64,000 nucleotides of DNA from Heliopora coerulea (lineage: Eukaryota; Cnidaria; Anthozoa; Scleralcyonacea; Helioporidae): assembly GCA_030142905.1 (NCBI GenBank), contig JASJOG010000032.1:587001-651000 (forward strand), in the 5' to 3' direction. The position numbers and the translations under genes are program-made. Shown here one piece after another: positions 19,779 through 29,430 of this stretch. Below the pieces are notes generated by a model. It saw nothing but the letters and a program-made list of their open reading frames with translations, made no database searches and had not been told where the DNA came from. Position 1 is the first letter of the stretch, and each line of letters starts with the position of its first letter.

Positions 19779-20450
19779 TAAGGTTTATAATAATAAATAT
19801 ACTTAAGAGTGATGATTTTATAAAAGGGTTTAAACGAATGTTCATATATACTATTATAATGGAATCTTTTACAGATGATAAGTTGGGTTTTTATGCTCTG
19901 GTATACAAATCAAAAAGTTCAGAAATACGGATCCAAGGAAAAGATATTTATGACTTGGATATAAGTATTATAAACAATTGAAAAAAATGTGTCTAAAGAA
20001 AATAAAAAGAAACCACATTTACAAGATAAGAGGTATCTTTGTTACTTTTTAAATAAAAATGGTGTTTATGAATTAATAAATAAAATTAGAAAAACAGTTA
20101 AAAAATAACTAATTGAATGGATTGAAAATGAAATATACAACAGCTTAGCTGCCACCTTAGCTGCTGGAAAGAAAAGAAGTATTGTTAGAGTGTATAAAAA
20201 GGATCATAAAACACCAAAAAAATTTAAATTTAATTCATATAAAAAGTATTCAAAGAAGTCAGAAAGCGGAGCTTTTAAATATGAAAAAGCGAAATCTGAA
20301 GCAACAAAAGAAGCATTAGAAGACACTGAATTTAATTATTATGGATTAGATGACTATTTAACAAAAGATAAAAACTATAATGACATTTATTATGAAAATG
20401 TTGATGAAAAAAAACAAACTAAAGAATTGTCTACATTTACATATTGTTAA
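19779..20450 (+). pseudogene. Lys-rich Polinton protein, plus strand
   Basis: Upstream fragments begin M-V-Y-K-V-Y-N-N-K near 19779 with stops. From ~19984 a single frame (V-S-K-E-N-K-K-K-P-H) runs through one stop near 20106 to the intact ORF at 20190-20450, which ends K-E-L-S-T-F-T-Y-C. It has a very basic middle (K-T-P-K-K-F-K-F-N-S-Y-K-K), an acidic Tyr-rich end (D-Y-L-T-K-D-K-N-Y-N-D-I-Y-Y) and a double palindrome copy translated N-S-L-A-A-T-L-A-A-G. Unknown function. It is the first plus-strand gene after the left block, divergent from the gene at 19702. Confidence 0.4.
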
Positions 20451-20483
20451 TCATTACTCTTAGTATATATTTTTGTCATAAAA
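20450..20483. repeat. duplicated intergenic box, copy 2
   Basis: Near-identical copy of the 19717 box, directly after the stop of the plus-strand gene and before the convergent gene ending at 20515. Confidence 0.45.
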
Positions 20484-20514
20484 GTCTATGGTTAGTGATT
20501 AGTCTCTAAGGTTG

Positions 20515-21008
20515 TTATACTGTAGATAAAGAAACTTGAAGCTTTAATTCATATTGAATCTGTGGTCTGTTACCTTGTATCATCACATCAAATAGCCTAT
20601 ATTCATTGTATAATGAACCAAGAATATAACTTAATTGTAATGAATAATTGATATTATACATTCTATCACTTCTTGCATATATAGTGTTTTTATCTTTCAA
20701 AGTAACTTTTTTGTACTACCATTTTCCTTTGTTGCTCTTAACATTAATTGAATTTGTCTATTTTGAATATCACTATCACTCATAGATGAACCAATAAACA
20801 TTTTTTCAACTTGTAAGTTAACAGTAGGATTACAAATTAATGGTATGAATGGATTTCTTGTAGGGTGATAATATCCATCAGAATTAATTGAAAACATTAA
20901 TATCTTAGAATCAAATGGTGTTGTATTTGCATTTACATAACCTTTATTAACTAAATGATTGTTATTTGTAGGTACCACAGATTGTGTTATGATTTTATTA
21001 TCTGCCAT
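20515..21008 (-). pseudogene. probable Polinton virion-type protein (unknown)
   Basis: ATG at 21008 (M-A-D-N-K-I-I-T-Q-S-V-V-P). One frame to 20697 and a second from 20700 to 20515 appear to be one ~165-residue protein with a single frameshift. It is rich in Asn, Thr and Ser with beta-type content (N-K-G-Y-V-N-A-N-T-T, F-S-I-N-S-D-G-Y-Y-H-P-T). Location between structural genes suggests a minor virion or fibre-like component, but no homologous motif is firmly recognised. Confidence 0.35.
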
Positions 21009-21089
21009 TATTATATCTTCCTTAACAAGTTTCTTTTGTGGGTCTTCATATCCATATAAAAAAGGCTCATTTTAATATACTATAGAACA

Positions 21090-21978
21090 TATTTAACAGC
21101 TAAGATGTTAGTTAAAGTGGAGTTGTGACAATCTTTTAGCAGCTTATCTGGCAGTTTACTCTGTATGTCCATCTTTTTAAAATTTTCATTAACACTGAAA
21201 TTCATATTAATTGTTGCCACTTGTAATTTATTCTTAAAACCTTTAATGGGATCTTTAATTATAATTAAATTATTTGACATTAACCATAAACTGGGTGATA
21301 TTGCTAGATTTAATATGATATTAGTGTCTGTAATTGTTCTGTTCATATTATTTATCCATGTTGATGTATTGTAATTTAACACACTATCTTCCACAATAGA
21401 GTGGAATTCTTGCTGTTTTCTAATGGACTGTTTAGTTCTTGATTGTGCAACAAGGATGGAACATATACATGCTTCTATTGACTCATTTATATACTGAATA
21501 CCTATTTTGGTAAATCCATTACTTTTTATTGGAATGTATCTTTTGTAATCTTCTTTTACACTATCTGGAAAAAGAATATGCTGTGTTTTTTTTTTTTTTT
21601 TTATTAAATTTAGCTATATAGGGACTACCTCTGTTATTTATAGAGTCATAAGTCTCCCAAGGAAACATTTATTTGATTTTTCTTTCTCTGTATTTGTACA
21701 TTATTGTCCTTCTTATATGATCTCCATTTTTATATATTCAACATTTTCTTATTTCTATACAATCTCCTTAGTATTCTTATTGTAAAGTACACATGGAAAC
21801 GCATTAAGGATGTTATAATTGGGTGTATATCTTCTTTTGGTGTTAGATGTTGTATTGACATACCAGAACAATAAGTGGCACAATAAATGGAGAATATAAT
21901 TTTATAATAAATCTCATCATCCCATGTTCCTTTTCTATAAGAAGTTGTTGTATCTGGTAAAAATGGTAATTTAGACAT
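21090..21978 (-). pseudogene. unknown Polinton gene beginning MSKLPFLPD
   Basis: Frame 21730-21978 (Y-R-K-G-T-W-D-D-E-I-Y-Y then C-S-G-M-S-I-Q-H) and frame 21080-21394 (A-I-S-P-S-L-W-L-M-S-N-N-L and D-P-I-K-G-F-K-N-K-L) are on the same strand. They are joined by a coding-like middle with stops (I-P-I-K-S-N-G-F-T-K-I-G, 21480-21540) and a homopolymer T run at 21587-21602. Together they give about 290 residues, probably one gene. The last codons include a palindrome variant (N-I-L-A-V). A role in the virion is only a guess from position. Confidence 0.4.
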
Positions 21979-21999
21979 AAAAAATCCTTATTATTAACA

Positions 22000-22354
22000 T
22001 ATACTAGAAAGTTATTTATTGGGATATTTCTGAGGAATGTGATTACCATCTGTGTCATCAATTGGTTTGGACTCTGGTAACTTTTGTTTTGTTCCATTTG
22101 ATAACCATATTTTGGGATATTTATTTACAGGTAAATTTTCCAGTGGTATAACACTAGTAGTTGTTATTGTTGGATCTGTTATTTTTTATCCATGTGTTGT
22201 ATTTTGGTGTTACTTTATAATAAATATCTATAGATTTAAGTGTTTTTTCATAATTTTCTAAGTTGTATCAAAAAGCAAAATTATCTGGATTAGCATATGG
22301 ATACTCTTTTTTGAATAATTTAATTGCATAATTTTTTATCTTCTCATTGACCAT
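22000..22354 (-). pseudogene. unknown small Polinton gene beginning MVNEKIKNY
   Basis: ATG at 22354 reads M-V-N-E-K-I-K-N-Y-A-I-K-L-F, continues through one stop, then shifts frame at about 22180 into P-T-I-T-T-T-S-V-I-P-L-E-N-L-P-V-N-K-Y and ends near 22000. About 110 residues, Pro/Thr-rich in the second half. No domain recognised. It is divergent from the plus-strand gene at 22382 with only 27 bp between starts, so a shared bidirectional promoter is likely. Confidence 0.35.
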
Positions 22355-22381
22355 ATATATAATATACTGTATTATATATTT

Positions 22382-22900
22382 ATGAAAAGATTATCTGTAC
22401 TTATGGATGGCAGCACAGCTGTTAAATCTAAGGAATTAAAATTGGATGACTCATTTATAATAACACATGAAAATCAGTATCTGTTGGTTAAGAAGGCCAC
22501 TGTGTTTTTTGAATTCTAATAACATTAAAAAGACTATTAAAGAAGGATATTGGACATTGAAAGTTATAGAAATGTGACATTAGAAGCAAATAAGCATAAT
22601 GGAACATGTAGTATAACTTCTGATAATACAGTAAACTTGAAAAATTTAGGTCCAGTTTTAGGTTTTAATGAAGATCAGGTAATAAATACTAATACGAAAA
22701 CAACAAGCAAGAATGAAGTGGATATTAATAATGGTTTGGAATATATAGAAATATAATGTAGTGTGGTTAAAATGCAAGAAAATATAAATTGAAATGGAAA
22801 GAAAAGTGATGTTAACCTTACCAGTAACAAGTATGCAGATGTTAAAAGGCAGTGCACAGCATTATTTTGAGATTGAATCCAGAGTACCAATAGATAAAGG
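22382..22900 (+). pseudogene. Polinton virion-protein-like gene (LGPVLGF motif)
   Basis: ATG at 22382 (M-K-R-L-S-V-L-M-D-G-S-T-A-V). A second frame (22550-22756) carries L-E-A-N-K-H-N-G-T-C-S-I-T-S-D and N-L-G-P-V-L-G-F-N. The arrangement (strand-rich N-terminus, ITSD, then LGPVLGF) is one I associate with a widespread Polinton/aquatic-animal protein thought to be a jelly-roll minor capsid (penton-type) component. Stops at ~22516 and beyond truncate it. A palindrome-like copy encodes G-S-T-A-V near the start. Confidence 0.4.
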
Positions 22901-22915
22901 TATTATTAATAAAGA

Positions 22916-23905
22916 ATGTTGGTAAAGTTCTGTTGGATTTATATGGATAAAGCAGCTAAGCTGGAACAAGGATGGAGAGAGATTTATTACAATCCAAAAA
23001 CTGGCTATCAATCATCAGAGAGGTTATATAAAAAAGCATTAGAAGATAGATTAAATGTAAATAGAAAACTTGTAAAAGAATGGTTAAAATCACAAGACAC
23101 ATACACCAGATATAAACCAGTTGTTAGAAAACATACGTTGATTAGCTTTGTGAACAAATTCAAATGGACCTGGTAGATATGAGCAAGTATAAAAATCAAA
23201 ATAAAGGATATTGTTGGATATTAACAGCTGTTGAGATTCTTAGTGGATATGCCTTTGTTGTACCCGTTTATAGGAAAGACACAAATAATATGACTAAGGC
23301 AGTTACAGGGTTATTAAAACAATTTAAGGATCGTTTTTGATGTTCATCCGAAAGTAGCACAGTTTGATAACGTTGGTGTAAAAATACTATTAGAAAAACA
23401 TGAAGTTAGGTACTTTTCCACAAAGTCAGATAAAAAGGCTTCTATTGTAGAAAGATTTAACAGAACACTTAAAACTGCTACGTGGAAATATTTTTACAGT
23501 AAAGGAACTTATAAATGGATTGACATCTTGGATTAATTGTTGTATAATTATAATACTAAGCATACCACCATATTAATGAAACCAAAGGATATTAACAAAA
23601 AGAATGAAGACCAAGTGTGGACAACTCTATATGGTCGTATCTATGCTGAGTCACCATTACCTAAATTTAAGGTAGGTGATATGGTTACAATATCAAAATA
23701 TAAGTCTGCTTTTACTAAAGCTTTTGAGGCTAACTTCACAGAAGAATTGTTTAAAGTAATTAAGATTGTACATGGTTATCCAATCGTGTATAAAATAGAG
23801 GACTTGGAAGGTGAGTCAATTATTGGGAAGTTTTATGAAGGGGAGTTATCAGATGTTAACAATAGAGCAGATAATTATAGAGTAGAGAAAAAAGGTAAAG
23901 GGTAA
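22916..23905 (+). pseudogene. Polinton retroviral-type DDE integrase
   Basis: Inserts the element and makes the 6-bp target duplication. The frame at 22916-23176 holds the N-terminal region (W-R-E-I-Y-Y-N-P-K-T-G-Y) and W-L-K-S-Q-D-T-Y-T-R-Y-K-P. The core is split: the first catalytic Asp region (Q-M-D-L-V-D-M-S-K) at about 23163-23180, the second (A-Q-F-D-N) near 23360, and the Glu region (S-I-V-E-R-F-N-R-T-L-K) near 23440-23470. The C-terminal frame 23537-23905 begins Y-N-Y-N-T-K-H-T-T and includes F-K-V-G-D-M-V-T-I-S-K-Y-K, the chromodomain-like end. At least three frameshifts or stops. Confidence 0.88.
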
Positions 23906-23999
23906 AAAGATGGTTGGGTTATGATAGTAAACATAACAGTTGAATTCCAGAAATTAATATATATTATAAATTACTGAAGTAGGATTTGGTGACATTGAT

Positions 24000-25185
24000 A
24001 TGAAAGACTTGGGTAAAAAGCATCCAGAATATGACATGTATAATGAACAATGACGAGTATCATTGTCTTTTACAGAAGCAGTTAGATTTATTAAGAGATA
24101 ATATTGATCCTGAACATAATAAATTTGATGTTAAAGAAAGGATGAATTATATTTAAAAAAAAATCAAAGAAAATAAGATAGGGAAGACAACCTTCACTGA
24201 TAATAATGATGGTAAGACTGTCACTATACGAAGAAAAGGAGATCCATCAACAAGTGTTTTAGCTCCTGAATTAGACATAACAGCTGAGCTGCCAGCTGAA
24301 CCTGAAAATGAAAAAATATTTGTCGTTGAAGACTTTAAGAAGAAACTATGATGAAAATTTTAAGCTTGATCCAATACAGAACATTGAAAAAAAAGATGAA
24401 AATAATAACATAACATTTGAATCATGAACGTGGAAAAGAACAAATAGTATTAAAAAGAAATAAAAAAGGTGAATTAAAATTCAATACCACAGAAAGAGCA
24501 AAGGAGACTGTTAGACAGTTTAAGAAATTGATAAAGGAAAGATAAAGGTGAAACTGTTAAAAATATACCAATGGTTGATACAACTATAGAGTACACATCA
24601 ATCAATGGGTTAACACTAGAAGAGAACCGAGAGTTGGAAGGTGTATTAAACCCACCAGAAAGCATTGATAAGTCAACAAGACCAGTAATGTTTAAAGTTC
24701 AAGCAGACCATAGACAAGACAATAGAAGAAATAATCCTGAGGAATTTATAGATTTAGAGGGAAGAGTTATTGGTTCACAAGAAGCTAGAGATAAAACCAT
24801 TAATAAAATCCAATTAGAAGAAGTAAGAGAGCAACTGGAGGAAGACATATCAAGATTACAACGTTTTGAAAAGTGGGCAAAAGAAAACATGGTTGGATTG
24901 TCAGCATTAGCAATATCAACTGCAGGTATTATAACCACTATTATTATTGATGCTAGAAAGGCCATTCTGCATGGTGCACAAGCAACTGGGAAATTTGCTA
25001 AAGCTTTGTATAATTTAGGTAAAAAGCTAGGATCATTAGCAGCTCCTATACTTAATGTATTAGCACAAGCTATCTCATTAGGTGCTAAAGGATTGGCATG
25101 GCTTGCGAGTAATTTATGGGTGCTAGTAGTGGTATTTACACTTTATATAGTGGGAGAATGTAGAAAACGAAGAAAAATGAAATAG
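24000..25185 (+). pseudogene. Polinton membrane protein with long polar N-terminus
   Basis: ATG at 24000 (M-K-D-L-G-K-K-H-P-E-Y-D). The polar N-terminal half is broken by frameshifts and includes a palindrome copy translated T-A-E-L-P-A-E. The C-terminal 204 codons (24571-25185) are intact: a coiled-coil-like stretch (E-E-V-R-E-Q-L-E-E-D-I-S), W-A-K-E-N-M-V-G-L-S-A-L, a first hydrophobic helix (I-S-T-A-G-I-I-T-T-I-I-I), an amphipathic Ala/Gly/Lys region and a last membrane segment (L-W-V-L-V-V-V-F-T-L-Y-I-V) before a basic tail. Proteins with this C-terminus are frequent in Polintons and may act on membranes during entry or assembly; that is inference. It lies directly before the capsid gene. 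Confidence 0.6.
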
Positions 25186-25250
25186 AATATATGTTATACT
25201 ATATGAACATGAAAGAAACAGAATGAATTCCCGGATTTTGAAAAAGTAAA

Positions 25251-26354
25251 ATGGCTTCTTTAAAGGTGAAAGAACATGTTGTTGTAACTTTTAATCCAAA
25301 TAAGGCAAATCCAGGAGAAGAACTGTATATTGATATTCCTAAAATGAAAATGGACAGTTGTTTGGTACCTGGAAGTCTCCATCTTTTGCTCGCTTTTCAA
25401 GTCAATAATACAAAATCATGGTTTCTTAATAATTTATCAAAAATGTTACAAGAAAGACTTAGAACAAGATTTGCAGGAGAGACAGTTTATGATAACAACT
25501 GGAAAATATGTATGAGGTGTATAAAGACCTTTGGAAAACTAATTCTGAGAGACTCGATATGATTGAATATGGAATTGCTGGTGAGAACCTAGAAAACTTA
25601 TTTCAAAAGGTCGCACTTTGCAGAAAGTAGGTGATGCATTAATGTTAGATATTTATGGTCATAAATAGAAAATTTGTTTGGATAAAATAATTTGTTATCA
25701 TGGTCTGTATGCACCATTTTTTATGAATAATAATTTCCGTTTTGTTCTAACACTACCTTAATCAAATGAAGTAATGGTTGGTCAAAATACAGTGGAAGAC
25801 TTACAATTGGAATATGAGACTATAGAAAATATAGACCTGGCTAATGAAATATCAGAAAAATACTCTATTGGTTGATCACTTATGAACAGATAATACTTAT
25901 GAAGACTGTTGTATGGACAGCAGCTGGTACGTTATCAAATGAAAATATAAATATATGAAGAAAATCCATGAAAGCAATTGTTTTATTTTTAACAAAACAG
26001 AGTAGAGTAGACAGTGAGGAGCATATATATACAAATAGTGTGTATTCCCAAGGAATACCCAGGAATAGATTTTATGATGAAGCAATAAGATTATTTGGAG
26101 AAAAGGAAGGAAAGGACCAATTTATGACTGTAGAGAAATTCTATAAGGATAAATTTGCTCTGGTTATTCACCTTAGAATTCATGAGGAAGTGAATAAAAC
26201 TGCACATGGACAGAAAATTGTAAATGCACAAAATAGTGTTCTATTGGAGATTAAAAAGAAAGCACATACTGGAAATATTAATTGTAATATTTTTGTTGTC
26301 TCTGATGGACTAGTTAATTTCATTAATAAAAATCTCCAAAGTATACAATATTAG
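25251..26354 (+). pseudogene. Polinton major capsid protein, double jelly-roll type
   Basis: ATG at 25251 (M-A-S-L-K-V-K-E-H-V). The first 103 codons are open and hold the family's signature block: P-G-E-E-L-Y-I-D-I-P-K, D-S-C-L-V-P-G-S-L-H and N-T-K-S-W-F-L-N-N-L, then L-R-T-R-F-A-G-E-T-V-Y-D-N. The middle (25560-25960) is degraded by stops but keeps Y-G-I-A-G-E-N and H-G-L-Y-A-P-F-F-M-N-N-N-F. The last 128 codons (25968-26354) are open, with V-Y-S-Q-G-I-P-R-N-R-F-Y-D-E-A and F-Y-K-D-K-F-A-L-V, ending S-I-Q-Y. Length and order match Polinton capsid proteins. Confidence 0.88.
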
Positions 26355-26391
26355 AGAGTGTGATACACACTTTACTATATACACCTTTAAT

Positions 26392-26940
26392 ATGATTATT
26401 TCAGGAATGACAGGTTGTGGAAAGACTTATTGTCTTCTTCATTTCATAGAAAAGAATTATAAGAACCACTTTGACTACATTATAATAATATGTCCAACTT
26501 TCTCCTAGAATAAAACTTATGAGACTTGGAAATACATAAATGACCCAGATATAATTATAATTGAATGTCAGCAAGATTAAATTGATAATGTGTTTAGATT
26601 TGCTTCAAAAATATACTGACGAACTAACAGTTTAATACTTTTAGATGACTGTGCATGTAGTTCAGATGTTAACAAAAGAGTCAGTGAATTAGTAAAATTA
26701 GGTTTTGGAGCAAGACATTATAGTCTTTCAACAATACTAATAACCCAACAATTGACAAGTATAAGCAAATAATACAGAGAAAATATAAGCAAATTGAGTA
26801 CTTTTTATAATCCAAATAATAATAGATGATTATATGAATGGTGTTAGTAAGGAAGAGATAAATAAAATAACAAGTATTCTGTATTAGAGATCAATTTAAA
26901 TTATCCATATGAATATAGAATATGTGGTATTGTATACATC
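26392..26940 (+). pseudogene. Polinton genome-packaging ATPase (A32/FtsK-like)
   Basis: ATG at 26392 leads at once into a Walker A loop, S-G-M-T-G-C-G-K-T. Downstream are Y-I-I-I-I-C-P-T-F-S, the Walker B strand S-L-I-L-L-D-D-C-A, F-G-A-R-H-Y-S-L-S-T and the sensor-like T-Q-Q-L-T-S-I. Stops at about 26506, 26578, 26618, 26769 and later, plus a frameshift near 26880, inactivate it. It ends near Y-P-Y-E-Y-R-I. It pumps DNA into capsids in related elements. It follows the capsid gene by 37 bp. Confidence 0.85.
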
Positions 26941-27415
26941 TATGATAAAACATTAAAGAACTGGAAGATGAAATCAAAACTGCAGAAATATGTTGACATC
27001 AGAAGGAAAAGGGAAGAATTAATTAAATTAGCAGAAGATGGACAGTTTGTTAAAAGTGTTGAAACCATTAAAAAAGCAAGTAATAAGATCATAGAAAGAT
27101 ATTATAATGAATATGAAAGGAAAAGAATGCAAAAAGTGAATGAATTTATAACTGACCAAGTAATAAATACGTTTCCCAATGCATTAGAAAAAAACAGAAG
27201 TATTATCTGAAGAATTACAGAAAGATGAGTTATTAAAAAGTGATGTTATAAAAGTTGTGGAAAAGATAAGTCTTTATATTCCATGTCTTGGATGTCCATC
27301 TGGTGGTATTACCACTGGAAGACGTATTTATGATCATAAAAAGAACAAATATAAAAGTGAAGAGATTCCTACAGAAGTTGACAGTGAAGCTGATAATCCA
27401 CAAACAAATGAGTAA
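26941..27415 (+). pseudogene. Polinton coiled-coil protein after the ATPase
   Basis: In frame from 26941 (I-Y-D-K-T-L-K-N-W-K-M), with an open stretch to 27210 rich in Lys, Glu and Arg (K-Y-V-D-I-R-R-K-R-E-E-L, E-R-Y-Y-N-E-Y-E-R-K-R). A one-base shift near 27195 continues E-E-L-Q-K-D-E-L-L-K-S-D-V and then I-S-L-Y-I-P-C-L-G-C-P-S-G-G-I-T-T-G, to a stop at 27413-27415. This plan (long helix, then a short hydrophobic Gly-rich segment) recurs beside the ATPase in Polintons; function unknown. Last gene before the right terminal repeat. Confidence 0.55.
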
Positions 27416-27453
27416 ATACACATTTTTAATCAAAAGTATGTAATCTAAAAGCT

Positions 27454-27653
27454 AAGAGTAGTAGAGAGATGGGGGTCCATTTTATGGAGATTGTGTATTA
27501 TTATTATTATTTAGTGAGAAGCTTCAACAAAAACTAATGCATTTCTTTGAAAACACTGAACATACCATAAAAGGAGGTGATTTTCCTGTAGGGGGGTACA
27601 TGGATTTTCACCTAATGGACAGGTGTGCTCATACCGCCCATCTCTATACTAGT
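27454..27653. repeat. Polinton right terminal inverted repeat
   Basis: About 200 bp matching the left end inverted, with extra AT-rich sequence (ATT repeats, 27486-27500) relative to the left copy. It has the same internal mirror: AGTAGAGAGATGGGGG at 27459-27474 versus the terminal complement at ~27637-27653. Confidence 0.88.
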
Positions 27654-28830
27654 ATCTATAAATCAACTATAGATTTAAGCACTATAAATATTAATATAGA
27701 GTGTAAACATAATACTTCATTTGAGGTGTTCATTTCATACCTGTTGCATGTAATTGATCATGAGATTTGTTTGAGTCAACCTGTATGTTTTGCATAAATC
27801 AAATTAAAAATGTTGTCATCATATGATGAGAGGAAGTTGCATTATTTGAATAGATGTGATAAGATGTATTGTAGACTTTTTAAAAAATATAATGGTTCTT
27901 TACCACTTAAATTACTAATCTCTTGGGAGGTTACATACATTGCAAAGAAAAATTGCAGAACCAAATAAAGCTTTACACATACTTGCAAGACAGCAATAAT
28001 GATTCACTATACCAATTATACTTTACATCTGGCAAAATGGATTTACACAATAATTGTCTTGGTGGGAAATTTCATGGTATTTGTTATATTGTTGCTTTTT
28101 ATCCTGATTCTAATGGAGAACATCCTGATGTCCATATTTGATGGTATGGTAGCTTAACTTATGAAGAGCTTGAGATCAGTTTCATTGATGTTGGTCTCTG
28201 TGTTTGTGGGAGTAACTGTATGTCTAATTTAAATATCGAATACTGGGTAATGGAAATTGAGAAAGCTAGACCATGATGTGATGTTTTGAAAGTGGTTTGT
28301 TAAATATTGACTCACAATATAATTATAGTATGAATGCAAGGGTAAATTGTTAAGCTTCTCCCCCTTGTGTCAGATTTTCTTGCATACGTTGGTTCAATAT
28401 AAAGTATAAAAATTAAAGAACATTTAACTGCAAAACTTCAAACAGGAAAGAATATTTGACAATGGCTCTTAACTTGGAATGGACTGTCATCAGAAAGAAG
28501 ATAATTGTTTTCTCAGGTTTTCTATATTTCAAGCTGTATAGTATTTTCATTTTCTTCACACTCTTGACTGTAATGATGATTATCTGAAAGATGCCGATTT
28601 GGAAATGTTTGTTGCAGCCAAAGATCCAAACAGTACTGCTGTACATGGGTATATGGTTTTTAAAGAACCTACTTACATAGACTGAAGCTTCTAAATTGAT
28701 AGATGAATTGTCTGATCCTGTAGATAGTAAAGATATACAATTGATTTCTCATGAAACATATATTCAGTTGTTTGACTATTTATATTTAAACTGGGACAAA
28801 CATGTTTATTCATCAGACTTAGAGAGAGAG
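27654..28830 (+). pseudogene. coding remnants right of the Polinton
   Basis: From the target duplication the left-flank frame continues (K-S-T-I-D-L-S-T-I-N-I-N) to a stop after 27794. Further plus-strand pieces follow in shifting frames: 27923-28141 (D-L-H-N-N-C-L-G-G-K-F-H-G, F-Y-P-D-S-N-G-E-H-P-D-V), ~28150-28275 (Y-G-S-L-T-Y-E-E-L-E, C-V-C-G-S-N-C), ~28520-28680 (D-A-D-L-E-M-F-V-A-A-K-D) and 28684-28830 (A-S-K-L-I-D-E-L-S-D). All are degraded. No family recognised. They probably belong with the pieces at 8297-9413. Confidence 0.3.
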
Positions 28831-29430
28831 AGGTATGGACTGTAAAAGTTTCTCTACAATTTACTCTTTATATAAAACTAGAGTAATGCTTAGATATTGT
28901 ACAAATTTAATGAATGATGTAATACATCATGTTGATGTTTATACAAGAAATATCATTCATCCTTTTACTAGTTTGATTAGATTTAATAATAATAATAATA
29001 CATTCTTACCTCATCAGCTAAATAATAGGTGTATTCAACAAGGGACCTGAATCTAACTTATTAAAGTAAATGACAAATAAAAAATAATTACAATAGTACA
29101 CTAAGATAAGTACAATATACACTAAATTAAAATCATTACATTTCATCTTAAAACATGAAAAGGATTGTTCCTATTTTAAATCAGTTGGTAGTTTATTATA
29201 TATTAAAAGTTCCTTGGAATGCAAATTTTTTCTACCAGCTTCACTTCTTACTTTAGGTAAAACAAGATTCAGATTGTTTCCTTGTGTTTCTTTTGAATGT
29301 GATAGTTTAGTAAAATAGCTATTAAATCTTTTAGGTAAAAGACTATTTAAGCACTTAAAAACTTCGATTGCACATCACTTATTCCTATTATGATTTACAC
29401 TTGGCAAGCAGGTAATGTTCGTTTGGTTAT

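Larger units (their letters stand above)
9414..27653. mobile_element. Polinton/Maverick element, decayed, 18,240 bp
   Basis: Inverted terminal repeats begin ACTAGTATAGAGATGGG at 9414 and end with the complement at 27653. A perfect 6-bp target duplication ATCTAT flanks it (9408-9413 and 27654-27659), the size expected of Polintons. Inside are the diagnostic genes: protein-primed DNA polymerase B, retroviral-type integrase, A32-type packaging ATPase and double-jelly-roll major capsid protein. The left genes are on the minus strand and the right block on the plus strand, meeting around 20-22 kb. Nearly every gene has frameshifts or stops. A 3.3-kb Penelope-like insertion lies at 16159-19497, so the Polinton proper is about 14.9 kb. 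Confidence 0.92.

Noticed and set aside
23221..23234. TTAACAGCTGTTGA in the integrase as another copy of the Polinton palindrome
   Set aside because: Even-length, and its codons fit the expected integrase residues at that place, so it is probably ordinary coding sequence.
9414..27653. An intact, potentially active endogenous virus
   Set aside because: Polymerase, integrase, capsid and ATPase all contain multiple stops or frameshifts, and one gene is split by a 3.3-kb insertion.
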